Program-made: the position numbers and the translations under genes
Part shown: piece by piece, positions 1-12,960 of the stretch
How the letters are laid out: each line of letters begins with the position of its first letter
Numbering within the stretch: the stretch's first letter is position 1
Notes under the pieces: generated by a model
The model's database searches: none
Seen by the model: only the letters and a program-made list of their open reading frames with translations
Told to the model about the DNA's origin: nothing
Assembly: GCA_017591395.1 (NCBI GenBank)
Contig: WEDG01002927.1
Coordinates: forward strand, 186,001-250,000
Length of the DNA: 64,000 nt
Origin: Schistocephalus solidus
Lineage: Eukaryota > Platyhelminthes > Cestoda > Diphyllobothriidea > Diphyllobothriidae
Reading direction: 5' to 3'

Positions 1-50
1 GCCACTCTGTCTGAGAACTCTTCGAAAGTCTTTCGGTGCACTGTAATGTC

Positions 51-182
51 TCACAACCTGTTAGTGTCAGTGATCTGAATTTCCGCGTATGTACCGCAGC
101 AGCAATTAACAAGGGTGCTAACAGCCCAGCAAATAACGATAGAAACTCCGATAATTATTGCAGTAAGTGTAACCATACGCAT
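51..182 (-). CDS. Candidate small hydrophobic ORF or terminal exon, unrecognised
   Basis: This 43-residue frame runs from an ATG at 180-182 (minus strand) to a TGA at 51-53. Most of it is one hydrophobic stretch (about residues 3-26) ending in three consecutive cysteines, followed by a short polar tail. That is the look of a single membrane segment with a possibly palmitoylated juxtamembrane cluster. The frame stays open upstream of the ATG to about residue -15, and a pyrimidine-rich CTCCCAG just upstream could be a splice acceptor, so it could be the last exon of a membrane protein. I recognise no family. An open frame this short arises easily by chance, so confidence is low. Confidence 0.15.
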   Translation of the reverse strand: MRMVTLTAIIIGVSIVICWAVSTLVNCCCGTYAEIQITDTNRL

Positions 183-2465
183 TGCCTGGGAGATCCACCA
201 ATGTTTACTGGCGCAACAGCTGGACTAGCTGAGATTATGAAATTTGCTTTCGATTAGAAAGGCTAATGTGGAGAGGTGTAAAACGTATCGAGTAGCATTA
301 TTTCAGAAAGTTCCAGTCAGGCCAGAATTCTGGCTTTTAGTGGACTTTCTCTCAACCACCTGCAAAAACTCCCCTACAAAAAATGATTTTTGTTAAAAAA
401 ACTTCCATTAGGTTACTGGATAATTTTGTACCTGGTATGCAGTTGTACTTTCACTTAGTTTTCGCAATCTTTATGTTATACGCTTTCAGCATATTGAAAA
501 TCACAATTTTCTTTCCAGTATTAAGAGGAAATGACAAAGTACCCATAGCATTTTGCCTTTGAGCTAGGCCATGGTCTATAGTGAAGAATAACCACTATTA
601 AATGGACAAATACGATTCCACTTGAATTGGCATTTGAAGGTCATACAAATTGCACGGTTATAAATTCTTTCTAAAAGGAAACATGTTCATTTATAATGTT
701 ATTTTTTAGGAGGACGCGCCTTCCCCTCTAGTGAGTATTAGAAAGTATATTTTAATGCACGTTTTCTAGATAAGAAATTTTAATTTCTAAGGCCACCGGA
801 AACCAAAAGCAATGGTTTCTCTTAATCACGTAGTCATTTTTATCGAAGGTGGTTCTCGTAGGCAGTCGTCAGGAAGCTCCTTTAAAAGCCGGTATATTGG
901 CTTGACTAAAATACTCTAATTATATTGTTATATGCTCAGTTTCACTTACGTCTTCTACTTAAGGCTTTATTGTCGTATCAACTGCATTCTGTCCTTGTGC
1001 AAAAACTAACCTTGCCTAATTCGGCCTATGGTGATGGACTGGATTGGGATTTCCGAAAAGTGCCGAGAATAAGCCTTTTGGCACAGTGATAGCATCCACT
1101 TATTGTTCTAAAGGTAGTCGGAATTGTCAAATGAAATGACCAAACGTGCCTTGCCCGCGGACACGCGGAAGAGGACTTATGCCGTCTTCGATTACGTCCT
1201 TGCATTTTGTCGAATCTGGAGAGTGAATTTGACGACCTATGCGGCATGAGCGACGACGATATACGACTGAGAACCGACTTCAATACTGCGACTATGTCGA
1301 CAGTTTTGCCATGAGGTGTTTTAAGGACAGGCTCCTATCGCAACACATTTTTTTCCGTCGACGTCTTTCACGAAAGATTTCGCATCAGTTGCACTAGCTG
1401 AATGCCCTTGGGTCAGGCAGCTTACCTTGATGCTGCATTGCGTATACCTCTCCGTCCGCGTAGCTGTTACTTTGAATGGGTAATTTACTTTTTTTGTTTG
1501 TACTGTCACGGAACTAAAAAGTGCAAACGAAACAATACACCGGACAGTCACTACTTGCCTTCAGTTTTTCCCTGGTGTAATTTACACAAATTATTGGCAA
1601 GCAACCCGTCCGAAAATTAGCAGTAAAATATGAACTAATTTAGTCTGCCATGGATATTGTGTCAGACATTCTAAGTTTGAATAAAGACCTTATTCCTTTT
1701 TGAGGTGATGCGGGTTTCATTTTATGCTACTAAGGTGCATTAAAACACGAAAATGTTTGGAATTGTTCAAATGCAGATTGTGCGGTGGTACAAAATCGCA
1801 TAATTAGGACCTTATTTAACTCGAATATTCCCTTCATTCGAGTGCAACATCTGAACACGTGAATGGTTATCAAGCGATAACATGAAAGAAACTTTTAGCA
1901 TGTTATCTGTAACATATTTTTCGATTTAAAAAGTATTGAAAATCAATGGAGAAAGCGCATACTACGTGATTATCCATTTTTTATTTGATGCCGTTTTTGC
2001 AGACGGCAAAAATGGAGTGAATTCAAAAGCCGGTTTTATTATATGTCCAAAACATCATCGATAATATTCTCAATGAACGCTTTTATAACGACATTTAAAT
2101 AAACCCTCCTACTCAAAAACACATTTCAGACGTTTGGTTAACATTTTATCGTGTTCTGGCTTGAATGGTGGTTTTTTCTTGAAAGCCGTCTCAGTGGAAC
2201 CATTAAATGGATAACCATGAGGTGAGGGCGCTGTCTTTATTTTTGCATGATTAACATGTGAACATATAGTAACATTGACGACACACTCGTTGCATCAGCA
2301 ATGAAGTAAAATACCGAGAACTTAAACTTATTTCGAAACATGAGATGCTCAAGTTAATCTAGTCCGATGAAAATAATCGCTACAAAATGTAAATTTGTTG
2401 CAGTTCAAATTAGGTGGAAAAGCGCAACTTTTAAAATTTGTAGATTGTTCCTCTTTCCTGCGGAG
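183..2465. other. AT-rich non-coding stretch
   Basis: I see no repeat family or gene I can name. Short frames around 1030-1620 overlap on both strands and have no splice or codon support. A small imperfect hairpin with T5/A5 arms lies near 1989-2013. Confidence 0.5.
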
Positions 2466-2540
2466 ACATGAAGAGGAGAGGAGGCCCTAAGAAGGCGGAG
2501 ATGGACAAGGAAGAGAAGGAGGAGACGGAAGATTTAAGGG
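2466..2540 (+). CDS. Candidate internal exon, Lys/Glu-rich, unrecognised
   Basis: A purine-rich 75-base block is bounded by a pyrimidine-rich tract ending in AG at 2464-2465 (acceptor-like) and a GTAACT donor-like sequence starting at 2541. The frame containing the ATG at 2468 reads through the block with a highly charged Lys/Arg/Glu composition and no stop. It contrasts sharply with the AT-rich flanks. It could be a small coding exon of a charged, coiled-coil-type protein, or simply a polypurine low-complexity tract. No partner exon was identified. Confidence 0.2.
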
Positions 2541-4026
2541 GTAACTGCGTTAGTTCTCCACATTTTGATATGTAACTGACGGTACAAAAGTAACTGTCAA
2601 TGTCAGAATTTCTAGTTGGAATGGGCCTTTTGATAAAGGGAGTGAATTGACACCTGTCTTACCTTTAAGTTCTGCCTCCGCATATAGGGTCATTTGGTCC
2701 ACTTTGCGAAGATGCCTGCGTAAATAGGAACAGGGTTAAAGTCTTAGTCAGAGGTTATTCACGTAGTACAGAGCTCGCAAGTGAACGCGGACTATCAGCC
2801 CTATTATGACCTTTCGACAGTGACAGAAAATACATGCTTTTTGGATGTTTTTCGGACCCAGTACGTAAATATGACTTGTTGACGATGATAAGGGCTAATT
2901 AAGTCAATATTCAAGGCCTTAGTTTTGTCTGAAAATGTGCCCAGGGAGGACAACAGTTCCAGTAAAGTGCATTTACCTTTTCTTTATACTGTCACACACT
3001 TCCAGAATATCAAATGGAGCTTCCGCTTTCTCAGATAAATCCGAATTTCGCCCTTTCTAACAAAACAAATCCAGTTTATTAGCTCTTGGGCCCTCTGGGG
3101 GTGGGATTTCTTCACCTCCAATGGATAAAAATAAACATTTTGCAATGAAAAGTTATTGCTGACGTAGCCTTATGATTAACCGTCCATTCCGGAACATTGT
3201 TGATGATTGAATTACTTCCGGGGTGAATAAAAACTTTTTTGAGATTAAGCCTCCTATTTTTTGCCTCTGGGCAGTGATTGATTGCAACTGGCAATGTTTC
3301 GGCAGTGGAAGGGCAGAATATTTGATCATCCGAAATCTAGACATTCTAGGAAACATGAAGGCTTGGTCAAATGTACACAAAATTTGAGAAGTATGGATGA
3401 ATTTTAGTGGCCAAGAAATACACTTACAGAATGTCTTTGGAAACTAAGGTGCTTGTAGGTTAATGCCAAATAGTTTCCGGGTGCGTACATTGGACTGTGT
3501 AGCCTACAAAAATCTGCGGGATTTGTCCTGTTGAAACCACTACAAGGATTGGCACCTGCATGCGTGCACTTGGGTTTGTTATGTTCAAATATGATGGGAA
3601 ATATGTCATTTATATGCGAATCTATATCGTAAGAAAGTTGGACGTAATGTAAGTAAAATATAGATCTGTTAGAATGTCCTTAGCCTTAAAAAAATACTGG
3701 TTACGAACCTACTGTTGAACGCTGCGTTAGAATACTTGTTTTCATTTTGTCGCTAAGGGCAGTTTATGAAATTGCAAATAGCAAATTTCCCTCAGTTTCT
3801 ACATGCTCCTTAATTAATCTTGACATCGTCAAAATCAAAAGTAAAATTTCAAGTTTTTCGCAAATCTTAAAGAAGAAAATGAGCTGGGCTATTATATTGT
3901 GGCTCAATAAGTCGTCTGAGTGATCCATGTCGGCCTTTGCAATCCTGTGCACCCACTTGACATGAGCTATGATGGCCGTATTAAGCAAAAAGACAAAAAT
4001 AAGCAGCATTGTCTAATTCTTCACAG

Positions 4027-4287
4027 GCATTGAATCTTCGCGTTAACGGAAATGTCTCGCATCCCTATCAGGGGCCTAATTTCATGGACATACACTGGAT
4101 CATCCAGTTTTTGTCGGAAAAACAACTATTTTCTCAATCATTGCACCTTCAAGGAGCACAATCAACTGAAATTAATATCCAGACGGAAGAGGGGGATTAT
4201 ACGATAGGAGTTGGATTACGTTGGTATTTAATCCAATTAGGGCAAGTTGGAACGGTCAGCTTATTTTATAAACTTATTCGAGCTTAA
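4027..4287 (+). CDS. Candidate terminal coding exon, unrecognised
   Basis: An open frame of 86 codons begins directly after a good splice-acceptor sequence (pyrimidine-rich, ending TTCACAG at 4026) and ends in TAA at 4285-4287. Two AATAAA polyadenylation signals follow at 4309-4314 and 4327-4332, the layout expected of a last exon. The peptide has mixed, soluble-looking composition (for example MDIHWIIQFL near residue 20, then an acidic patch) and is not low-complexity. I do not recognise the family. An in-frame ATG sits just upstream at 4009, so a standalone 92-aa frame is also possible. No upstream exon was found with confidence. Confidence 0.3.
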   Translation, partial: ALNLRVNGNVSHPYQGPNFMDIHWIIQFLSEKQLFSQSLHLQGAQSTEINIQTEEGDYTIGVGLRWYLIQLGQVGTVSLFYKLIRA

Positions 4288-4955
4288 TTGGGTTCCATTG
4301 TCAGAACTAATAAAGTTGAAGATTTGAATAAACCAGCGCAAAGTTATTATCATGCTTCCCGAAAATCCTTTGATGAACACTAATCTTACTGTTTGTTTTA
4401 GGCTGCGTAAGTTGTCTTCGTTTTACCAATTATGGGATACCTATTAAATGTCATTTTTTCGACATCTTAGTGATAATTGCAGACTTACTTCCTTGGTGTC
4501 TCCACAAGAAATCATCTTTACGTTGGCGTAGAATAAGAATACATTATTTTCCACATTTAATCTTATCTTCTGACATTCAACTTTAATATGTTGTTCTGCT
4601 GATTCTTTTTTCTTTTTAAAATAATTGACAGCCCTTGCATAATGTCACGATTTAATAAAAAACAATAAACACTAATTTACATACACATAGAATATCGGTC
4701 TCTTTCTCTTCTCCATTGGCCACATAAAAGTGATGAGGTAGTGAGGTTGAGCGCATTGTCCGACGTGGCATGAAAAACCCCGTCTTCGTGTCTCACGCGC
4801 ACATTTCGAAGTAGTTTAAGGTTCGCAAAGACTTACGACAGCTATACGAACGTTTGGCATGAGCGAATGTTAACCAATTTTGCTCTGTACGACCGTTGAC
4901 AGTTCAGCCGTCATCTTCAAAGATGCCGACCACGTGCTTCACGGCATGCTGGATG
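4288..4955. other. AT-rich non-coding stretch
   Basis: Two AATAAA signals lie just after the candidate exon. Beyond these I see nothing that can be assigned. Confidence 0.4.
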
Positions 4956-4959
4956 CCGA

Positions 4960-5100
4960 GACGCGTGATTTAGTATACAGTGATGGTAGATTGCGCAGCC
5001 TCAACCATCCTCTCTTTCTTCCCTCGCCATCCTGGGCCCGGTTTCATGATAGAGGCAAGAAGACTGGAGACGGGATAGGATTTAGGTGGTTTGCGCAGCG
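4960..5100 (+). repeat. Fragment of dispersed repeat DR
   Basis: The stretch beginning near GCGTGATTTAG and running through GGGCCCGGTTTCATGATAG into a purine-rich AAGAAGACTGGAGACGGGA aligns by eye with the start of the repeat copies at 18.84 kb, 19.59 kb and 39.67 kb. It ends abruptly about 80 bases after the shared GTxTCATG word. The frames across it on both strands are therefore repeat-derived and not genes. Confidence 0.5.
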
Positions 5101-5164
5101 AGAACTCACACCCCCCACCTCCGCGCCATTTGCCGCATTTATTTTGGGTACCCATTCAAAATAA

Positions 5165-8100
5165 CACTGGCCATGCCACGATCTGGCACACAATTTATTC
5201 CAGAACATTTACGGTGAAGTCCGTTGTAAGAGTTAGTACTATTATGGGGAAAGGAAGGCTGATCTAAGTTAGTCCAGGCCGGGAATTCACACCGGCTAAC
5301 TGGTATGGTGTTTCAAACGCTTCATAACGTCAACGATCAGTGGAACTCGGTTAAACACTGTAACGTACTACAGGCTGTTGTATAATGCAAAAGGAGCAAG
5401 ACAGAATGCAGACATGGGTGGCGGAGTGCACAGCTTTACGTCACCTTCTCAGGCCCTCTTCCTATGCCTTACGAACTCAGACGCTGCCTGATTGGTTGTA
5501 ATTTATGCGCTAGCGGGGGAACCCTCACGTGAATTTCCGGTCAGGTGGTGATCTAAACGCTGACTCATGCATGCACTTGACAAATCGGACTGTTCTGTGG
5601 TCGTAAGGTTGGAGGTGAAGGCAGTGCATCAAGTTTCGGTCGTTTTAGTATGTGCTATATTTGTTCTTGTATCTTTATCGGCCAGCCCTTTTGATGGTGG
5701 GCTGGCTCAGCCGAAAACGTGACCAGCTACGCCATGTAGTGACCAGCTGTCACGAAACCGCGAGACACGCTACTCCTTCATCTTCGAACCAGCAGCGTCA
5801 GCCGTTCCCGTCAGGTTAATTTTTGAAGACCCTTGCTCTGACATAGACTAGGATACTAGGCATTTCTATCCTCCACCCGCCTACTGTGCCTCCCAATACT
5901 GCTAACATATTCGCAGTCTGGCCGCACATTGATTCTACCGTCTCAAAGATATCACGCCGTTCTCTTACTTCTCCTTGTGTTAAACGATGAATTACTACAT
6001 TACTTTACCTCTTCTCGACCAGTCAGATATCACACCTGCTTAGGCACCGGAGAAATTATTATTCGAGGAAGATCGATGAACCTTTATCAAAACGATGGTC
6101 GCTCTTAGACAAGGAAATTGAGAGCGCACAGGAGACCTCAGTGAATTACACAAGGTTCAGTCAGGACTCTCACAAAATTACCGAACCTGGCAAGGTCCTG
6201 CAAGCGGGACGTCGGAAGCCAACCGTGATTAGAATAGATAATGAACAATTGAGAGGAATAAAGAACTGAAATACCAATAAAACCGGTGTTAGTGCCCATC
6301 AAACTCTTCTCGTCTGTAATCACTCTCAACACAACATGCACTATGGCTTATACGAAGCGCACAAAATATCCTTCCATGTACTGATTTGACAGCTAATTCC
6401 ATCTTTAAAGATTTTACGTAAACAAAGCCCATCTTTTTGTTTTTAAACTGTTTCTACCTATGAGATCTCCTGAGTCCCTACAATGTCTGTTTGTATAGCA
6501 TTGTATCCGTTCGTTCAATTATGCCCCTCATGAAGTATTAAACGTATTCCATATTAATTGCAATTTCCGATGAGAACTACAGAATATCTTTTAAATGTTG
6601 TGAAAGAATGCATTATTTTCCATACGCGTAAAGCTTCAAGATTTAGACTAGAAATCTATACACATACGCTACGGCAGATAAGGCTGAAAAATAGTTGGAA
6701 ACGTAAAACCTATTAGCAATTTAAAATATACCCTTCTTTTGCGTAACTTATAAGAAAAAGGCGTGATTTTCTACCAAATATGAAAAAAAGAATAATTTTG
6801 CTTGCGTTTTCCGTAAAATTTAATATATTTAATTTTGTCAGTACATCTAAAATCAATATAGAAATGTATACCACTTTAATAGTTACTTATTAAATAGTGC
6901 GGTGCCTGCAGACAGCTAAAAAGGAAAACACGCAAAAGGTGGCATCCTGGCATATCTGAAAAATTCTAACATGTTAATTTATCTTTCAAACCCACTTAAG
7001 CAAATCTTCTTAATCGTAAAGGTATTTCAGAAATTCGGTCACAAAATGTATGTCTTTTTTTGTTTTTAGTGTTAGCATTAAGGTTACCCGTAGTGTTAGG
7101 GTAAGGTTAGGTTAATGATTTGGGGACACAGTTTAGGTTTATGTTAGGACTATGACACGGGAAATTTTACCTTTCCTAGAATTATGCACAGTGACACCTT
7201 TGCGACGCTGTCGTCCAATACCCGTACACTGTGTAGGGGACCATATAAATAATCCTCAACTTTTATAGGTTCGTTGCGGTGTGCTGTGATAGGCAAAGCT
7301 GAAAAGCATTTTTTAAACTTGTTAGGCAACCACCTCTACTAAAGTGGCTAAGACTCTAAATCGTAGCAGGCAATGTTGCTGCTTATTGTTTTTACAACTT
7401 TATTTCAAACCGGAACAGGTTGAGGCGCTTTATGCACAGTCTTCTCTCGGTCATACACGTTAATAGGCACACTCAAGAACACAATATTTTTCAGCTCCTA
7501 CATCCTGATAAAACAGCTTAAAAACAGTTCTTGAACTAACTCAGGTGATTTTAAAAACTTAGAAGATCAGGCCATCTCGAATGGAGAACGGTTGTAAGCT
7601 CTGAACATAAATCAAACGGCATTTATAAAAAAGCAAAAATCAGGCTTAATGCCGTTCGCCAGGTGGCAAACGCAGTAACGTTGGGAGTGAAAGCAGCGTC
7701 ATTTCATGGTGGTCCGAATCTCAGAACTCTCATCAGCTTAAGGCTATGACAAGTCTCACATAAAGAACGTTCGCCTATTCATTTGACCACAGGACGGACA
7801 ATGGTTGGCTTCGTTCCACCATCACACTCCAGCTTCTAATGGTTGCAAGTTAAAATAAGTTCATTCCTTAGGATTGGTTTAATCGGTAAGCTTTCACCCT
7901 CATGGCCGAAGGGTATTTCTTGCCTCATGTTTGCCTCAAAAAATACTGGGTGCTCAAAGAAATTGCAGAGACGGTTTTCAAACCAATATTAGGTAGTAGT
8001 CAGGTGTGAACTTCCATTTAGGAGGCACTTATAACCAAGCAATTAATATCACCATTTAGATTTTATTGAGTCCTCTAGCTTAAGGAGGAGTTGCACAAAG

Positions 8101-11100
8101 AAACAAATAACTTATACAACCATGTAGAAACAAATACACTGATAACCTCGGCTTACCTGTTAGTATTTACCTGGTTGCCTAAAATATGAAAAAAATAAGT
8201 GAACGTTCTGCTTCGTAGGAACACAATGAGGTTTATAGAATTTGTATTGATTTTTTCAGCTGTCAACGTTTTGGCTGTTGATACTTAAATTAACTGACGC
8301 ACTGAGGCGCATATCACATATAAAAAAACGCATGAACAGTATGCACAGAATATATTCTATCTCAAGAACTGGCAATCGGTTCAGGAATGTTTTCGATTCA
8401 AAAAATTACTTAGATAGGGTTGCTATACAAGCCACCGTGCTGACTTATTCCATTAAATTTAAGTCCCGTCTAGATGGCGATATTTAAACTAACTTAGTAC
8501 CGGATGCCTATACAAATACACCATACAATATGACCATATTTGTTAGCATGCATTTTTTCATTTATTTTACATGTCCCTATAAATTATGGTATATTTAGTA
8601 GAAAAAAATTGTACATGTTTGCTGAAAAATAACGTTTTATTCAATTTTCATGCCTAAATGAATATATTATACAATTTTTATAATACTACGAATTCTGAGA
8701 TTTTTAAAATCGTGAAATATCTATTTATAAAGCATGTTATCTGTTCAATTATTGCTGTGATTTATAGATATAAGTACTATGAGCCTTCTTCCCCATTGTC
8801 TGCAAAACCTTTTTTGATGTTCATTCGATGGAAATTATACGTGTGCTTTGGAAAACCTGTAAGCAAATGGAATAAAAGATCGTGTTCAAAATTACTCAAC
8901 AATTGAAGATAATTTTTTAAAACTAAGCTATAACTCCGATTCAAATATTAAATTAACTAAGAGATGAGATTCTACCAAATAAGTACAAGACATGACAATT
9001 TAGTGCATGGTTTCCATAAAATCAATGACAAAATTGTCTACTAATTACGCAGTCGTTTTTTATACAGTAAACTTTTCTCTGTCGTGACCGAAGTATATAT
9101 AATACATAGATAAAAATATTTATGCAGTGATCTTACCTTAGAAATTATTTAAAACGAAACTACATTTCAGAATTAAAATTTACATTTCATGAGATAGAAA
9201 ATTTCCTTATTTTGATCGAATTTGGAAAAGTGCATATCCCAAAGAGGTACAGTGGATTGCCTAACTCATAAAATATTTTTATCCAAATTTTGAGGAAGTG
9301 GAAGATCACGTAGTTTAAGGTGTTCTTTTCGTTTGTTGTATGGAATTGATGCACAAAAAGCTGTTTAGCAATAAAGAGTTCACTTCAGATTGGTTTATTG
9401 ATGGGAAAACTGGGCTACATGGAGCCAAATCCGACGTTTCTTGCTATCTAGGAATTCTCCTACGCTAGTAAAGGCTACGGATCAAAGCATTATGTTTTTG
9501 TGCGCAGTACTATAAATAAACATAAAAATATAAGCAGAAAATAATTGGAATGAAGCCCTTTGGAAAACGAAACATTCGGTTTTGTTTTCAAGAATATCGG
9601 GTGAATGCAGGTTAGAGAGATCCCATTGTTTTCGGAAAAACAAGGGCATTTTCAGTCTGTAAAATAAAGGTTTGCAAATTGAGGACGTTTGGTACGACAA
9701 TAACGCTGTCATAAACTTTTGTGACTGTACTTTGTTTTACCAGACTGATAATTAGGACCTTAAAGACGCATATATATACACGAGGCGCAATTACACGCCA
9801 CCACTTTTCGCTTTCATGGCATACATGAAGCCTTTCAAGACAATTTTGGTCTGCAGTGGACTATAAATGAATAAAAAACTTGTAACGGAAGGGGTAGTAG
9901 ATTGACGTTTTATCGCAAAATCTTAGTATATATTTGACACCTCTCTTGTGCATTTGAAATCTTAGAAATAGACTCAGAAGTAAGAAAATATACTGAAAAA
10001 CGCTTCAATAGAAAGAGAAGAAAGAGTTCTTTAATTTTCTGCAGAAATTGTATCCCTACTTATCAGCGAAATTGAGAGATGGTTCAAACGTTCCCAGTTT
10101 TTCCTTGACTTTACCTTGAAGAAAAATTAAGCAGGCAGATAGTCAACCGCGAAACATATAAGAAAGGGCTTTAAAAAGAGATAACTTATCATACATTTTC
10201 CTAGATTTTGTTGTGGACGTTCATTTTTCTCGGCAGCGAGTTTTCATGTTTAAGTGAGTCTACAAATATGACCAAGACGGCAATCTTCATCAGAAAGAAT
10301 AAACGAAAAAGTCACTCATTCTGTTAATGCTTTTGAGAAATATCTTATTTCAAAGATTTAACAAAATAAGTCGTCAATAATTTTCATCGTGGACAGTTGA
10401 AAAAGGACAATGAAAACCCTAAAGAATACACCACATTTTCAAAGACAAAATGCAACTCATCGTAATAGAAAAACCTAAATAGTTAAACAAAAATTTAACA
10501 ATCGAAAATTTATACTTATGGACAAAAAATTGTACGTTAAAAACTTAACGTGACAATTCTTTTAAGGCTATTATTTAGGGACTGGCCTGTGAACATGTGA
10601 GCTTATTAAATATTATATTCAATGACGTCCTAGTCGGCGTAATCAAGAGAATATCAGGTTCTCTTGGTCAAACCCATCAAATACAAATTTACAAACGGCA
10701 TAAAAACTTTCAATTCACGTGAAACATGTTGGAATATACACTCGCATGTTAGACTGCTTGAGGACGGCCATAGTTTACGTTGTAGTTAAGCTGGAGCAAT
10801 ATGTACGTGGAAAACTCGGAAAAATACTATTTTCAAAGGTAATTCTACTTTTCCTGCTTTATTCACTCGTTTCGTTGCATGGCCAGGTTTCTCATACATT
10901 TAAAACATTAGTTTACTCAACTAGATGGATTTTTCACCTTTTCATAATTTGGACCTTCCCAAAAATTATTTTTTCTAGACTATAATAATTAATGTTAAAC
11001 CACAAAAAGCCTTAAATATCATAACGATCGATTCTTTATTGATGTGAAATTTTGGGGGACGCAGCGTGCGCTGAGTTCGCTTGGATTTCAACAGTACGTG

Positions 11101-12030
11101 TGTGAGAACTTATGGCGACCAATTGACATCAAACGTAGAATTCAGCATCTCCCTGTCATTCAGCATCTCTTTAGACTTACCCATGTTCAAAGTCGGAAAA
11201 TTACTAAAAGAGATTTCCGTCCATGCGTTTCTTGACAGTGCAACTTTGTCGCTAGATTGCAGTCTGTTCCTAGGAGTTACTCTGCTAAATCTTATTGTTA
11301 TTTGAATCATTTATGCTAAAGCGGGTAGGTCATGTAGCCAGGAAAATTGATATTACCTGTGAGGTGAGGCACGTCCTTGATGTGATGTTGGCATCTGCGC
11401 ACAATGCCTTAATCTGTCAGTAATCTGTCAGAGGCAATTACATACCCGATCGACGTCGATAGTAACTTTTTACCGGGGATCAGCAGGAGTTGGAGGAATC
11501 ATAATGCATAATGCAAATTCTCATCAGAACCCCACCGTAAAATTGAGGGTCAATGTTATGGTCAAATAAAGGTCTTTGGTAGTCCTTTGATATATTTTTT
11601 ATTTATACTTAACGTTTTTATAGTTATTTCATTTTTCACCCATTTCATTAACTCGTATTTGTCCATGTATGATTAAGTCCGTAATTTCTGACGTAGGTCT
11701 CGTTTCAAAAGGTAAACGTCTATTCGTCAAATACGGTGCTTTAAACAAGGTTTCATCTCGCTTTATACTTTGAAGCGGGACGAACGTTTTCATATGCTTG
11801 CTTCCTTAAATTGCCTAACCAGCATTATTTGCACAAATCACTTCAACTACCTATCTGCTATTCCACTCCTCTTTGTGTATCACAATGTATATATAGATGG
11901 CACTGTAGGAGACCAGACAAATTTAGAGGCACCATTCGACAAAGCCCTAATACCTTACTCTCATCCGATTTTGAGGTGGTGTCTACAAGTGTTTCATGCT
12001 TTATTGAATTTTAAATAGCGTCAGTAATGT
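5165..12030. other. Long AT-rich stretch without a supported gene
   Basis: No frame here has splice, codon or homology support. Many poly-A/T runs occur. A degenerate telomere-like tract (7071-7149) is listed separately. The frames at 10719-10985 and 11770-12018 are the longest but look like chance openings. Confidence 0.5.
7071..7149 (-). repeat. Degenerate telomere-like (TTAGGG/TTAGGTT) tract
   Basis: The tract contains GTTAGGGTAAGGTTAGGTTAA followed by further TTAGG words. Its reverse complement shares the word CTTAATGCTAACACTAAA with the tract at 41.72 kb (CTTAACGCTAACACTAAA). The two are thus probably copies of one dispersed unit and not independent telomere insertions. Confidence 0.5.
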
Positions 12031-12038
12031 TGCAGTTA

Positions 12039-12201
12039 AGTAGAGGATTTTGGCAGATTTGAATAATTCATTTGACCCACGTGTGAAAACCTTTGCACCC
12101 TCAGTTGTATTTCAACTCAGGCCAGCAAGGGACATCTTTTAGTATGGACAACGCTCAAAAGTGGGTCGAAGGAATTATTCAAATCTGTCAAAACCCCTAC
12201 T
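12039..12201. repeat. Inverted repeat, about 41-bp arms, 80-base loop
   Basis: The left arm (12039-12080) and the reverse complement of the right arm (12161-12201) share AGATTTGAATAATTC and flanking words with a few mismatches. The loop holds a smaller CAGTTG/CAACTC pairing. It could be a hairpin-forming MITE remnant. No target-site duplication was seen. Confidence 0.6.
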
Positions 12202-12544
12202 AGTTCTGGCGAATTCTAGATTACTTGGTTAGGAAGTCTTTCCTGGACAGTCCGCCTACTGTATCAGATTTGGTGGTTTCCATACATTGAAGTAGGCCGA
12301 ACGGGTTACTTGACCCTAAAGTGATTAAACTCACGGCTCCAGTTGGGAGCCTCGAAGCTCCGTTGGTAAGAGGGTTGATTGTACTTAAGCCTTACCCTTC
12401 CTGACATATCCAAATCCCACCGGCCATTGAGTGGAAAACTCAAGTGGCGCGTGAGCGGCCATGACTATCTAGACCCACGAGTGTCCGAGCAGTAGTTTGG
12501 TCAAATGTGACTTAAGGCAGACATTGTACTGTTTGTCGGTAATG

Positions 12545-12685
12545 TTCTTCTGTATAGAAGACTGACCGCTGTGCTGCGGCAGGAGGGGGTCGGGGGACTC
12601 AAGGGTGAGCAGAAAGGGAAGAGTGAATCCCGTAGCGGATCGGTGAAGCCTCCATCCGTCGATGTCAATATTCCCGATCGAAACT
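12545..12685 (+). repeat. SINE body fragment
   Basis: This is the 3' half of the tRNA-derived SINE. It includes the GGGAAGAGTGAATCC segment (matching GGGACGAGTGAGTCC in the 59-60 kb array) and GTCAATATTCCCGATCGAAA. The next SINE head follows immediately, the same body-to-head order as in the tandem array, so tandem SINE dimers also occur outside that array. Confidence 0.65.
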
Positions 12686-12689
12686 GGTA

Positions 12690-12960
12690 AGAATACGGAC
12701 CCGTGGTGCAGTAAGTTAGAGCGTTGGACTTCTGATCAACAGGTCACGGGTTCGAGCCTCTGTTGGTGCACAACCTGGAGTTAGGCATGGCTGGTTGATA
12801 ACGTCTAATAAGCCCGAAATGGTCATTCCAGTCTCCCTTGTCATTGTCCGTAAGGTTCTTCTGCCTTTAATACTAGCTACTTTGAGGCTACTGGTAAGAA
12901 ACGAGAGTGAGTCCGGTAGCCGATCGCTGAGCGTTCATCCATCATTTTAATGTTTGCTGT
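12690..12960 (+). repeat. tRNA-derived SINE
   Basis: The head (about 12699-12770) has an A-box-like TGGTGCAGTAAG at 12704 and a B-box GGGTTCGAGCC at 12748-12758, the internal promoter of RNA polymerase III. The body follows with TAATAAGCCCGAAATGGTCA and CCAGTCTCCCTTGTC, shared with every other copy in the window. It ends near GATCGCTGAGCGTTCATCC. The head would probably be scored as a tRNA pseudogene by a tRNA finder. The body shows it is a SINE. Confidence 0.85.

Noticed and set aside
1989..2013. Terminator-like hairpin with T5/A5 arms
   Set aside because: Short, imperfect, and in a eukaryotic AT-rich context where such hairpins are expected by chance.
7722..7740. CTGATGAGAG on the minus strand as another hammerhead
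   Set aside because: No stem II partner or GAAA follows within a reasonable distance.
12699..12770. tRNA gene
   Set aside because: A and B boxes are present, but the head is followed by the SINE body shared with all other copies. It is a SINE, not a functional tRNA. The same applies to the heads at 54.85, 55.05, 51.45 kb and in the 59-60 kb array.
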